Origin: Hydractinia symbiolongicarpus
Lineage: Eukaryota > Cnidaria > Hydrozoa > Anthoathecata > Hydractiniidae
Length of the DNA: 64,000 bases
NCBI RefSeq assembly: GCF_029227915.1
Contig: NC_079879.1
Span: forward strand, 124,001-188,000
Direction: 5' to 3'
Shown here: positions 22,310-36,195 of the stretch, piece by piece
How positions within the stretch are numbered: position 1 is the first letter of the stretch
Layout of the letters: every line of letters begins with the position of its first letter
Program-made: the position numbers and the translations under genes
Notes under the pieces: generated by a model
Seen by the model: the letters and a program-made list of their open reading frames with translations, nothing else
What the model was told of the DNA's origin: nothing
The model's database searches: none

Positions 22310-25300
22310 TACAAAGAAAGTAAACTGGGAGTAAACTCAATTCCCGAACGATTTTTTAAATTAATTTCTTTCCACTAAAACGCATAAGACTTGTAGTTTT
22401 CAAAAACGATTTCATTTTTGATGAGACGCTGAATAAAAGGAGCTTAATCTCCGGCAAACGAAAACCCGCCATTTCCCGTAAATCCCGGACCCGGCCCGTA
22501 TAGTCAAAAGTATACAAGGAAAGTACGCAGGGAGTAAACTCATTTCCCGAACGATTCTTTAAATTATTTTTCCACCACTAAAACGCATGAGACTTTTAGT
22601 TTTCAAAAGTGATTTCATTTTTGATGAGACGCTGAATAAAAGAAGTTTAATCGCCGGCAAACGAAAACCCGCGATTTCCCGTAAATCCCGGGCTTGGCCC
22701 GTATAGTCGAATGTATAAAAAGAAAGTATTCAGGGAGTAAACTCATTTCCCGAACGATTTTTGAAATTATGTTTTCACCACTAAGACGCATGAGACTTGT
22801 AGTTTTCAAAAATGATTTCATTTTTGATGAGACGCAAAATAAAAGGAGTTTAATCGCCGGCAAACGAAAACCCGCGATTTCCCGTAAATCCCGGGCTTGA
22901 CCCGTATAGTCGAATATATACAAAGAAAGTAAACTGGGAGTAAACTCATTTCCCGAACGATTTTTTGAATTATTTTTTCACCACCAAAACGCATGAGACT
23001 TGTAGTTTTCAAAAATGATTTCATTTTTGATGAGACGCTGAATAAAAGGAGTTTAATCTCCAGCAAACGAAAACCCGTGATTTCCCCTAAATCCTGGACT
23101 CGGCTCGTGTAGTCAAAAGTACACAAATAAAGTACCCAGGGAGTAAACTCATTTCCCGAACGATTCTTTAAATTATTTCTTCACCACTAAAACGCGTAAG
23201 ACTTGTAGTTTTCAAAAATGATATCATTTTTGATGAGACGCTGAATAAAAGGAGTTTAATCTCCAGCAAACGAAAACCCGTGATTTCCCCTAAATCCTGG
23301 ACTCGGCTCGTGTAGTCAAAAGTACACAAATAAAGTACGCAGGGAGAAAACTCATTTCCCGAACGCTTCTTTGAATTATTTTTTCACCACTAAAACGCGT
23401 AAGACTTGTAGTTTTCAAAAATGATATCATTTTTGATGAGACGCTGAATAAAAGGAGTTTAATCTCCGGCAAACGAAAACCCGCCATTTCCCGTAAATCC
23501 CGGACTCGGCCCGTATAGTCAAAAGTATACAAGGAAAGTACGCAGGGAGTAAACTCATTTCCCGAACGATTCTTTAAATTATTTTTCCACCACTAAAACG
23601 CATGAGACTTGTAGTTTTCGAAAGTGATTTCATTTTTGATGAGACGCTGAATAAAAGAAGTTTAATCGCCGGCAAACGAAAACCCGCGATTTCCCGTAAA
23701 TGCCGGACCCGGCCCGTATAGTCAAAAGTATACAAATAAAGTACGCAGGGAGTAAACTCATTTCCCGAACGATTTTTTAAATTATTTTTTCACCAATAAA
23801 ACGCATGAGACTTGTAGTTTTCAAAAATGATTTTATTTTTGACGAGACGCTGAATAAAAGGAGTTTAATCGCCGGCAAACGAAAACCCGCGATTTGCCGT
23901 AAATCCCGGGCTTGACCCGTATAGTCGAATGTATACAAAGAAAGTAAACTGGGAGTAAACTCATTTCCAAACGATTTTTTAAATAAATTTTTTACCACTA
24001 AAACGCATAAGACTTGTAATTTTCAAAAACGATTACATTTTTGATGAGACGCTGAATAAAAGGAATTTAATCTGCGGCAAACGAAAACCTGCGATTTCCC
24101 GTAAATCCCGGCCCGGCCCGTATAGTCAAAAGTATACAAATAAAGTACGCAGGGAGTAAACTCATTTCCCGAACGATTTTTTAAATTATTTTTTCACCAA
24201 TAAAACGCATGAGACTTGTAGTTTTCAAAAATGATTTTATTTTTGACGAGACGCTGAATAAAAGGAGTTTAATCGCCGGCAAACGAAAACCGGCGATTTG
24301 CCGTAAATCCCGGGCTTGACCCGTATAGTCGAATGTATACAAAGAAAGTAAACTGGGAGTAAACTCATTTCCCGAACGATTTTTTAAATTAATTTTTTAC
24401 CACTAAAACGCATAAGACTTGTAATTTTCAAAAACGATTACATTTTTGATGAGACGCTGAATAAAAGAAATTTAATCTGCGGCAAACGAAAACCTGCGAT
24501 TTCCCGTAAATCCCGGCCCGGCCCGTATAGTCAAAAGTATACAAGGAAAGTACGCAGGGAGTAAACTCATTTCCCGAACGATTCTTTAAATTATTTTTTC
24601 ACCACTAAAACGCATGAGACTTGTAGTTTTCAAAAGTGATTTCATTTTTGATATGAGGCTGAATAAAAGGAGTTTAATCGCCGGCAAACGAAAACCCGCG
24701 ATTTCCCGTAAATCCCGGACCCGGCCCGTATAGTCAAAAGTATACAAATAAAGTACGCAGGAAGTAAACTCATTTCCCGAACGATTTTTTAAATTATTTT
24801 TTTACCACTAAAACGCATGAGACTTGTAGTTTTCAAAAGTGATTTCATTTTTGATGAGACGCTGAATAAAAGAAGTTTAATCGCCGGCAAACGAAAACCC
24901 GCGATTTCCCGTAAATCCCGGGCTTGGCCCGTATAGTCGAATGTATAAAAAGAAAGTATTCAGGGAGTAAACTCATTTCCCAAACGATTTTTGAAATTAT
25001 TTTTTCACCACTAAGACGCATGAGACTTGTAGTTTTCAAAAATGATTTCATTTTTGATGAGACGCAAAATAAAAGGAGTTTAATCGCCGGCAAACGAAAA
25101 AACGCGATTTCCCGTAAATCCCGGGCTTGACCCGTATAGTCGAATATATACAAAGAAAGTAAACTGGGAGTAAACTCATTTCCCGAACGATTTTTTAAAT
25201 TATTTTTTCACCACCAAAACGCATGAGACTTGTAGTTTTCAAATGTGATTTCATTTTTGATGAGACGCTGAATAAAAGGAGTTTAATCTCCAGCAAACGA

Positions 25301-26009
25301 AAACCCGTGATTTCCCCTAAATCCCGGACTCGGCTCGTGTAGTCAAAAGTACACAAATAAAGTACCCAGGGAGTAAACTCATTTCCCGAACGATTCTTTA
25401 AATTATTTTTTCACCACTAAAACGCATGAGACTTGTAGTTTTCAAAAATGATTTCATTTTTGATGAGACGCTGAAGAAAAGGAGTTTATTCTCCGGCAAA
25501 CGAAAACCCGCGATTTCCGGTAAATCCCGGACCCGGCCCGTATAGTCAAAAGTATACAAAGAAAGTACGCAGGGAGTAAACTCATTTCCCGAACGATTCT
25601 TTAAATTATTTTTTCACCACTAAAACGCGTGAGACTAGTAGTTTTCAAAAATGATTTCACTTTTGATGAGACGCTGAATAAAAGAAGTTTAATCGCCGGC
25701 AAACGAAAACCCGCGATTTCCCGCAAATCCCGGACTCGGCCCGTATAGTCAAAAGTATACAAAGAAAGTACCCAGGGAGTAAACCTATGTCCCGCACGAT
25801 TTTTTAAATTATTTTTTCACCACTAAGACGCATGAGACTTGTAGTTTTCAAAAATGATTTCATTTTTGATGAGACGCTGAATAAAAGGAGTTTAATCGCC
25901 GGCCAACGAAAACCCGCGATTTGTCGTAAATCCCGGGCTTGACCCGTATAGTCGAATGTATACAAAGAAAGTAAACTGGGAGTAAACTCAATTCCCGAAC
26001 GATTTTTTA
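22310..26009 (+). repeat. Mixed units with 11-unit spacing, left domain
   Basis: About eighteen units. The marker gcaaaataaaagg occurs at 22,834 and 25,064 (2,230 bp, 11 units) and cgattaca at 24,030 and 24,435 (405 bp, 2 units). A 2-unit duplication therefore lies at about 23,720-24,530. An odd gatatgagg replaces gatgagagg at about 24,650. No gene seen. Confidence 0.7.
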
Positions 26010-27620
26010 AATTAATTTTTTTCCACTAAAACGCATAAGACTTGTAGTTTTCAAAAACGATTTCATTTTTGATGAGACGCTGAATAAAAGGAGTTTAATC
26101 TCCGGCAAACGAAAAACCGCCATTTCCCGTAAATCCCGGACCCGGCTCGTATAGTCAAAAGTATACAAGGAAAGTACGCAGGGAGTAAACTCATTTCCCG
26201 AACGATTCTTTAAATTATTTTTCCACCACTAAAACGCATGAGACTTGTAGTTTTCAAAAGTGATTTCATTTTTCATGAGACGCTGAATAAAAGAAGTTTA
26301 ATCGCCGGCAAACGAAAACCCGCGATTTCCCGTTAATCCCGGGCTTGGCCCGTATAGTCGAATGTATAAAAAGAAAGTACCCAGGGAGTAAACTCATTTC
26401 CCGAACGATTTTTTAAATTATTTTTTCATCACCACAACGCATGAGACTTGTAGTTTTCAAAAATGATTTCATTTTTGATGAGACGCTGAATAAAAGGAGT
26501 TTAATCTCCGGCAAACGAAAACCCGTGATTTCCCCTAAATCCCGGACTCGGTCCGTGTAGTCAAAAGTACACAAATAAAGTACCCAGGGAGTAAACTGAT
26601 TTCCCGAACGATTCTTTAAATTATTTTTTCACCACTAAAACGCATGAGACTTGTAGTTTTCAAAAATGATTTTATTTTTGATGAGACGCTGAATAAAAGG
26701 AGTTTATTCTCCGGCAAACGAAACCCCGCGATTTCCTGTAATTCCCGGACCCGGCCCGTATAGTCAAAAGTATACAAACAAAAGTACGCAGGGAGTAAAC
26801 TCATTTTCCGAACGATTCTTTAAATTAATTTTTTCCACTAAAACGCATAAGACTTGTAGTTTTCAAAAACGATTTCATTTTTGATGAGACGCTGAATAAA
26901 AGGAGTTTAATCTCCGGCAAACGAAAACCCGCCATTTCCCGTAAATCCCGGACCCGGCCCGTATAGTCAAAAGTATACAAGGAAAGTACGCAGGGAGTAA
27001 ACTCATTTCCCGAACGATTCTTTAAATTATTTTTCCACCACTAAAACGCATGAGACTTGTAGTTTTCAAAAGTGATTTCATTTTTGATGAGACGCTGAAT
27101 AAAAGAAGTTTAATCGCCGGCAAACGAAAACCCGCGATTTCCCGTTAATCCCGGGCTTGGCCCGTATAGTCGAATGTATAAAAAGAAAGTACCCAGGGAG
27201 TAAACTCATTTCCCGAACGATTTTTTAAATTATTTTTTCATCACCACAACGCATGAGACTTGTAGTTTTCAAAAATGATTTCATTTTTGATGAGACGCTA
27301 AATAAAAGGAGTTTAATCTCCGGCAAACGAAAACCCGTGATTTCCCCTAAATCCCGGACTCGGTCCGTGTAGTCAAAAGTACACAAATAAAGTACCCAGG
27401 GAGTAAACTGATTTCCCGAACGATTCTTTAAATTATTTTTTCACCACTAAAACGCATGAAACTTGTAGTTTTCAAAAATGATTTTATTTTTGATGAGACG
27501 CTGAATAAAAGGAGTTTATTCTCCGGCAAACGAAACCCCGCGATTTCCTGTAATTCCCGGACCCGGCCCGTATAGTCAAAAGTATACAAACAAAAGTACG
27601 CAGGGAGTAAACTCATTTTC
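26010..27620 (+). repeat. 4-unit (812-bp) tandem duplication
   Basis: The landmark ccactaaaacgcataag is at 26,023 and 26,835, and the variant unit with aaccccgcgatttcctg and acaaacaaaagtacg also recurs at 812 (near 26,720 and 27,532). A third, partial copy follows at 27,620-28,230, offset by about 610 bp (three units). These units share the private insertion tttcatcaccacaacgc. Confidence 0.75.
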
Positions 27621-30600
27621 CGAACGATTTTTTAAATTATTTTTTCATCACCACAACGCATGAGACTTGTAGTTTTCAAAAATGATTTCATTTTTGATGA
27701 GACGCTGAATAAAAGAAGTTTAATCTCCGGCAAACGAAAACCCGCGATTTCCCGTTAATCCCGGGCTTGGCCCGTATAGTCGAATATATAAAAAGAAAGT
27801 ACCCAGGGAGTAAACTTATTTCCCGAACGATTTTTTAAATTATTTTTTCATCACCACAACGCATGAGACTTGTAGTTTTCAAAAATGATTTCATTTTTGA
27901 TGAGACGCTGAATAAAAGGAGTTTAATCTCCGGCAAACGAAAACCCGTGATTTCCCCTAAATCCCGGAATCGGCCCGTGTAGTCAAAAGTACACAAATAA
28001 AGTACCCAGGGAGTAAACTCATTTCCCGAACGATTCTTTAAATTATTTTTTCACCACTAAAACGCATGAGACTTGTAGTTTTCAAAAATGATTTTATTTT
28101 TGATGAGACGCTGAATAAAAGGAGTTTATTCTCCGGCAAATGAAACCCCGCGATTTCCCGTAAATCCCGGACCCGGCCCGTATAGTCAAAAGTATACAAA
28201 CAAAAGTACGCAGGGAGTAAACTCATTTTCCGAACGATTCTTTAAATTAATTTTTTTCCACTAAAACCCATAAGACTTGTAGTTTTCAAAAACGATTTCA
28301 TTTTTGATGAGGCGCTAAATAAAAGGAGTTTAATCTCCTGCAAACGAAAACCCGCGATTTCCCGTAAATCCCGGACCCGGCCCGTATAGTCAAAAGTATA
28401 CAAGGAAAGTACGCAGGGAGTAACTCATTTCCCGAACGATTCTTTAAATTATTTTTCCACCACTAAAACGCATGAGACTTGTAGTTTTCAAAAGTGATTT
28501 CATTTTTGATGAGACGCTGAATAAAAGAAGTTTAATCGCCGGCAAACGAAAACCCGCGATTTCCCGTAAATCCCGGGCTTGGCCCGTATAGTCGAATGTA
28601 TAAAAAGAAAGTACCCAGGGAGTAAACTCATTTCCCGAACGATTTTTGGAATTATTTTTTCACCACTAAGACGCATGAGACTTGTAGTTTTCAAAAATGA
28701 TTTCATTTTTGATGAGACGCGAAATAAAAGGAGTTTAATCGCCGGCAAACGAAAACCCGCGATTTCCCGTAAATCCCGGGCTTGACCCGTATAGTCGAAT
28801 GTATACAAAGAAAGTAAACTGGGAGTAAACTCATTTCCCGAACGATTTTTTAAATTATTTTTTCCCCACCAATAGGCATGAGACTTGTAGTTTTCAAAAA
28901 TGATTTCATTTTTGATGAGACGCTGAATAAAAGGAGTTTAATCTCCGGCAAAAGAAAACCCGTGATTTCCCCTAAATCCCGGACTCGGCCCGTGTAGTCA
29001 AAAGTACACAAATAAAGTACCCAGGGAGTAAACTCATTTCCCGAACGATTCTTTAAATTATTTTTTCACCACTAAAACGCATGAGACTTGTAGTTTTTCA
29101 AAATGATTTCATTTTTGATGAGACGCTGAATAAAAGGAGTTTAATCTCCTGCAAACGAAAACCCGTGATTTCCCCTAAATCCCGGACCCGGCCCGTATAG
29201 TCAAAAGTACACAAAGAAAGTACGCAGGGAGTAAACTCATTTCCCGAACGATTCTTTAAATTATTTTTTCACTACTAAAACGCATGAGACTTGTAGTTTT
29301 CAAAAGTGATTTCATATTTGATGAGACGCTGAACAAAAGAAATTTAATCTCCGGCAAACGAAAACCCGCGATTTCCCGTAAATCCCGGACCCGGCCCGTA
29401 TAGTCAAAAGTATACAAATAAAATACGCAGGGAGTAAACTCATTTCCCGAACGATTCTTTAAATTATTTTTTTACCACTAAAACGCATAAGACTTGTAGT
29501 TTTCAAAAACGATTTCATTTTTGATGAGACGCTGAATAAAAGGAGTTTAATCTCCGGCAAACGAAAACCCGCGATTTCCCGTAAATCCCGGTCCCGGCCC
29601 GTAAAGTCAAAAGTATACAAATAAAGTACGCAGAGAGTAAACTCATTTCCCGAACGATTCTTTAAATTATTTTTTCACCACTAAAACGCATGAGACTTGT
29701 AGTTTTCAAAAATGATTTCATTTTTGATGAGACGCGGAATAAAAGAAGTTTAATCGCCGGCAAACGAAAACCCGCGTTTTCCCGTAAATTACGGGCTTGG
29801 CGCGTATAGTCGAATGTATACAAAGAAAGAACCCAGGGAGTAAACTCATTTCCCGAACGATTTTTTAAATTAATTTTTTTCCACTAAAACGCATAAGACT
29901 TGCAGTTTTCAAAAACGATTTCATTTTTGATGAGACGCTGAATGAAAGGAGTTTAATCTCCGGCAAACGAAAACCCGCGATTTCTCGTAAATCTCGGACC
30001 CGGCCCGTATAGTCAAAAGTATACAAATAAAGTACGCAGGGAGTAAACTCATTTCCCGAACGATTTTTTAAATTATTTTTTCACCCCTAAAACGGATGAG
30101 AGTTGTAGTTTTCAAAAATGATTTCATTTTTGATGAGACGCTGAATAAAAGGAGTTTAATCTCCGGCAAACGAAAACCCGCGATTTCCCGTAAATCTCGA
30201 GCTTGACCCGTATAGTCGAATGTATAAAAAGAAAGTACCCAGGGAGTAAACTCATATCCCGATCGATTTTTGAAATTATTTTTTCACCACTAAGACGCAT
30301 GAGACTTGTAGTTTTCAAAAATGATTTCATTTTTGATGAGACGCTGAATAAAAGAAGTTTAATCGCCGGCAAACGAAAACCCGCGATTTCGCGTAAATCC
30401 GGGGCTTGACCCGTATAGTCGAATGTATACAAAGAAAGTTAACTGGGAGTAAACTCATTTCCCGAACGATTTTTTAAATTATTTTTTCACCACCAAAACG
30501 CATGAGACTTGTAGTTTTTAAAAATGATTTCATTTTTGATGAGACGCTGAATAAAAGGAGTTTAATCTCCTGCAAACGAAAACCCGTGATTTCCCCTAAA

Positions 30601-31300
30601 TCCCGGAACCGGCCCGTATAGTCAAAAGTACAGAAAGAAAGTACGCAGGGAGTAAACTCATTTCCCGAACGATTCTTTAAATTATTTTTTCACTACTAAA
30701 ACGCATGAGACTTGTAGTTTTCAAAAGTGATTTCATTTTTGATGAGACGCTGAACAATAGAAGTTTAATCTCCGGCAAACGAAAACCCGCGATTTCCCGT
30801 AAATCCCGGACCCGGCGCGTATAGTCAAAAGTATACAAATAAAGTACGCAGGGAGTAAACTCATTTCCCGAACGATCCTTTAAATTATTTTTTTACCACT
30901 AAAACGCATGAGACTTGTAGTTTTCAAAAATGATTTCATTTTTGATGAGACGCTGAATAAAAGGAGTTTAATCTCCGGCAAACGAAAACCCGCGATTTAC
31001 CGTTAATCCCGGGCTTGACCCGTATAGTCGAATGTATAAAAATAAAGTACCCAGGGAGTAAACTCATTTCCCGATCGATTTTTGAAATTATTTTTTCACC
31101 ACTAAGACGCATGAGACTTGTAGTTTTCAAAAATGATTTCATTTTTGATGAGACGCTGAATAAAAGAGCTTAATCTCCGGCAAACGAAAACCCGTGATTT
31201 CCCGTAAATCCCGGACCCGGCCCGTATAGTCAAAAGTACACAAAGAAAGTACGCAGGGTGTAAACTCATTTCCCGAAGGATTCTTTAAATTATTTTTTCA
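27621..31300 (+). repeat. Transition region between the two array domains
   Basis: About eighteen units with weaker higher-order order and more single-unit oddities: ttccccaccaataggcatg near 28,862, gtttttcaaaatg near 29,094, aaattacgggc near 29,787. Left-domain forms (gcgaaataaaagg at 28,719) give way to right-domain forms (ctcctgc, gaacaaaag, gcggaataaaa, gatcgattttt). Units near 29,146 and 30,567 share a ctcctgc/cccgtgatttcccct haplotype at a 1,421-bp spacing (seven units). Confidence 0.65.
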
Positions 31301-34149
31301 CCACTAAAACGCATGAGACTTGTAGTTTTCAAAAATGATTTCATTTTTGATGAGACGCGGAATAAAAGGAGTTTAATCACCGGCAAACGAAAACCCGCGC
31401 TTTCCTGTAAATCCCGGGCTTGACCCGTATAGTCGAATGTATACAAGGAAAGTAAACTGGGAGTAAACTCATTTCCCGAACGATTTTTTAAATTAATTTT
31501 TTACCACTAAAACGCATAAGACTTGTAGTTTTCAAAAACGATTTCATTTTTGTTGAGACGCTGAATAAAAGGAGTTTTATCTGCGGCAAACAAAAACCCG
31601 CGATTTCCCGTAAATCCCGGACCCGGCCCGTATAGTCAAAAGTATACAAATAGAGTACGCAGGGAGTAAACTCAATTCCCGAACGATTCTTTAAATTATG
31701 TTTTCACCACTAAAACGCGTGAGACTTGTAGTTTCCAAAAATGATTTCATTTTTGATGAGACGCGGAATAAAAGGAGTTTAATCACCGGCAAACGAAAAC
31801 CCGCGCTTTCCTGTAAATCCCGGGCTTGACCCGTATAGTCGAATGTATACAAAGAAAGTACGCAGGGAGTAAACTCATTTCCCGAACGATTCTTTAAATT
31901 ACTTTTTTACCACTAAAACGCATAAGACTTGTAGTTTTCAAAAACGATTTCATTTTTGATGAGACGCTGAATAAAAGGAGTTTAATCTCCGGCAAACGAA
32001 AACCCACGATTTCCCGTAAATCCCGGACCCGGCCCGTAAAGTCAAAAGTATACAAATAAAGTACGCAGAGAGTAAACTCATTTCCCGAACGATTCTTTAA
32101 ATTATTTTTTCACCACTAAAACGCATGGGACTTGTAGTTTTCAAAAATGATTTCATTTTTGATGAGACGCGAAATAAAAGAAGTTTAATCGCCGGCAAAC
32201 GAAAACCCGCGTTTTCCCGTAAATTCCAAGCTTGGCGCGTATAGTCGAATGTATACAAAAAAAGAACCCAGGGAGTAAACTCATTTCCCGAACGATTTTT
32301 TAAATTAATTTTTTACCACTAAAACGCATAAGACTTGCAGTTTTCAAAATCGATTTCATTTTTGATGAGACGCTGTATAAAAGGAGTTTAATCTCCGGCA
32401 AACGAAAACCCGCGATTTCCCGTAAATCCCGGACCCGGCCCGTATAGTCAAAAGTATACAAATAAAGTACGCAGGAATTAAACTCATTTCCCGAACGATT
32501 TTTTAAATTATTTTTTCACCACTAAAACGCATGAGACTTGTAGTTTTCAAAAATGATTTCATTTTTGATGAGACGCTGAATAAAAGGAGTTTAATCGCCG
32601 GCAAACGAAAACCCGCGATTTGCCGTTAATCCCGGGCTTGACCCGTATAGTCGAATGTATACAAAGAAAGTAAACTTGGAGTAAACTCATTTCCCGAACG
32701 ATTTTTTAAATTAATTTTTTACCACTAAAACGCATAAGACTTGTAGTTTTCAAAATCGATTTCATTTTTGATGAGACGCTAAATAAAAGGAGTTTAATCT
32801 CCGGCAAACGAAAACCCGCGATTTCCCGTAAATCCCGGACCCGGCCCGTATAGTCAAAAGTATACAAGGAAAGTACGCAGCGAGTAAACTCATTTCCCGC
32901 ACGATTCTTTAAATTATTTTTTCACCACTAAAACGCATGAGACTTGTAGTTTTCAAAAACGATTTCATTTTTGATGAGACGCTGAATAAAAGGAGTTTAA
33001 TCGCCGGCAAACGAAAACCCGCGATTTCCCGTAAATCCCGGACCCGGCCCGTATAGTCAAAAGTATACAAGGAAAGTACGCAGGGAGTAAACTCATTTCC
33101 CGAACGATTCTTTAAATTATTTTTTCACCACTAAAACGCATGAGACTTGAAGTTTTCAAAAGTGATTTCATTTTTGATGAGACGCTGAATAAAAGGAGTT
33201 TAATCTTCGGCAAACGAAAACCCGCGAATACCCGTAAATCCCGGGCTTGACCTGTATAGTCGAATGTATAAAAAGAAAGTACCCAGGGAGTAAACTCATT
33301 TCCCGATCGATTTTTGAAATTATTTTTTCACCACTAAGACGCATGAGACTTGTAGTTTTCAAAAATGATTTCATTTTTGATGAGACGCTGAATAAAAGAG
33401 TTTAATCTCCGGCAAACGAAAACCCGTGATTTCCCGTAAATCCCGGACCCGGCCCGTATAGTCAAAAGTACACAAAGAAAGTACGCAGGGAGTAAACTCA
33501 TTTCCCGAAGGATTCTTTAAATTATTTTTTTACCACTAAAACGCATGAGACTTGTAGTTTTCAAAAATGATTTCATGATTTCATTTTTGATGAGACGCGG
33601 AATAAAAGGAGTTTAATCACCGGCAAACGAAAACCCGCGCTTTCCTGTAAATCGCGGGCTTGACCCGTATAGTCGAATGTATACAAAGAAAGTAAACTGG
33701 GAGTAAACTCATTTCCCGAACGATTTTTTAAATTAATTTTTTACCACTAAAACGCATGAGACTTGTAGTTTTCAAAAACGATTTCATTTTTGATGAGACG
33801 CTGAATAAAAGGAGTTTAATTGCCGGCAAACGAAAACCCGCGATTTCCCGTAAATCCCGGAGCCGGCCCGTATAGTCAAAAGTATACAAGGAAAGTACGC
33901 AGGGAGTAAACTCATTTCCCGAACGATTCTTTAAATTATTTTTTCACCACTAAAACGCATAAGACTTGCAGTTTTCAAAAGTGATTTCATTTTTGATGAG
34001 ACGCTGAACAAAAGGAGTTTAATCTCCTGCAAACGAAAACCTGCGATTTCCCGTAAATCCCGGACCCGGCCCGTATAGTCAAAAGTATACAAGGAAAGTA
34101 CGCAGGGAGTAAACTCATTTCCCGAACGATTCTTTAAATTATTTTTTCA
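31301..34149 (+). repeat. Early right-domain satellite units
   Basis: Units with gcggaataaaagg, caccggc and gcgctttcctg appear at about 31,343-31,400 and again 404 bp later, still without the 8-bp insertion. The first inserted unit is at 33,567. The piece 33,105-33,910 matches 37,172-37,977 at an offset of 4,067. No gene seen. Confidence 0.7.
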
Positions 34150-36195
34150 CCACTAAAACGCATAAGACTTGTAGTTTTCAAAAGTGATTTCATTTTTGAT
34201 GAGACGCTGAACAAAAGGAGTTTAATCTCCTGCAAGCGAAAACCCGCGATTTCCCGTAAATCCCGGACCCGGCCCGTATAGTCAAAAGTATACAAATAAA
34301 GTACGCAGGAATTAAACTCATTTCCCGAACGATTTTTTAAATTATTTTTTCACCACTAAAACGCATGAGACTTGTAGTTTTCAAAAATGATTTCATTTTT
34401 GATGAGACGCTGAATAAAAGGAGTTTAATCGCCGGCAAACGAAAACCCGCGATTTGCCGTAAATCCCGGGCTTGACCCGTATAGTCGAATGTATACAAAG
34501 AAAGTAAACTTGGAGTAAACTCATTTCCCGAACGATTTTTTAAATTAATTTTTTACCACTAAAACGCATAAGACTTGTAGTTTTCAAAAACGATTTCATT
34601 TTTGATGAGACGCTAAATAAAAGGAGTTTAATCTCCGGCAAACGAAAACCCGCGATTTCCCGTAAATCCCGGACCCGGCCCGTATAGTCAAAAGTATACA
34701 AATAAAGTACGCAGGAATTAAACTCAATTCCCGAACGATTTTTTAAATTATTTTTTCACCACTAAAACGCATGAGACTTGTAGTTTTCAAAAATGATTTC
34801 ATTTTTGATGAGACGCTGAATAAAAGGAGTTTAATCGCCGGCAAACGAAAACCCGCGATTTGCCGTAAATCCCGGGCTTGACCCATATAGTCGAATGTAT
34901 ACAAAGAAAGTAAACTTGGAGTAAACTCATTTCCCGAACGATTTTTTAAATTAATTTTTTACCACTAAAACGCATAAGACTTGTAGTTTTCAAAAACGAT
35001 TTCATTTTTGATGAGACGCTAAATAAAAGGAGTTTAATCTCCGGCAAACGAAAACCCGCGATTTCCCGTAAATCCCGGACCCGGCCCGTATAGTCAAAAG
35101 TATACAAGGAAAGTACGCAGCGAGTAAACTCATTTCCCGCACGATTCTTTAAATTATTTTTTTACCACTAAAACGCATAAGACTTGTAGTTTTCAAAAGT
35201 GATTTCATTTTTGATGAGACGCTGAACAAAAGGAGTTTAATCTCCTGCAAGCGAAAACCCGCGATTTCCCGTAAATCCCGGACCCGGCCCGTATAGTCAA
35301 AAGTATACAAATAAAGTACGCAGGAATTAAACTCATTTCCCGAACGATTTTTTAAATTATTTTTTCACCACTAAAACGCATGAGACTTGTAGTTTTCAAA
35401 AATGATTTCATTTTTGATGAGACGCTGAATAAAAGGAGTTTAATCGCCGGCAAACGAAAACCCGCGATTTGCCGTAAATCCCGGGCTTGACCCGTATAGT
35501 CGAATGTATACAAAGAAAGTAAACTTGGAGTAAACTCATTTCCCGAACGATTTTTTAAATTAATTTTTTACCACTAAAACGCATAAGACTTGTAGTTTTC
35601 AAAAACGATTTCATTTTTGATGAGACGCTAAATAAAAGGAGTTTAATCTCCGGCAAACGAAAACCCGCGATTTCCCGTAAATCCCGGACCCGGCCCGTAT
35701 AGTCAAAAGTATACAAATAAAGTACGCAGGAATTAAACTCAATTCCCGAACGATTTTTTAAATTATTTTTTCACCACTAAAACGCATGAGACTTGTAGTT
35801 TTTAAAAATGATTTCATTTTTGATGAGACGCTGAATAAAAGGAGTTTAATCGCCGGCAAACGAAAACCCGCGATTTGCCGTAAATCCCGGGCTTGACCCA
35901 TATAGTCGAATGTATACAAAGAAAGTAAACTTGGAGTAAACTCATTTCCCGAACGATTTTTTAAATTAATTTTTTACCACTAAAACGCATAAGACTTGTA
36001 GTTTTCAAAAACGATTTCATTTTTGATGAGACGCTAAATAAAAGGAGTTTAATCTCCGGCAAACGAAAACCCGCGATTTCCCGTAAATCCCGGACCCGGC
36101 CCGTATAGTCAAAAGTATACAAGGAAAGTACGCAGCGAGTAAACTCATTTCCCGCACGATTCTTTAAATTATTTTTTTACCACTAAAACGCATAA
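34150..36195 (+). repeat. 5-unit (1,015-bp) tandem duplication
   Basis: The variant caggaattaaac is at 34,306 and 35,321, and acccatatag at 34,881 and 35,896, both 1,015 bp apart, exactly five 203-bp units. The copies also share gtaaacttggag and cagcgagtaaac. Very few differences were seen, one being gttttt for gttttc in the second copy near 35,799. Related single units occur at about 32,460-32,920 and 36,280-36,580. Confidence 0.8.
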
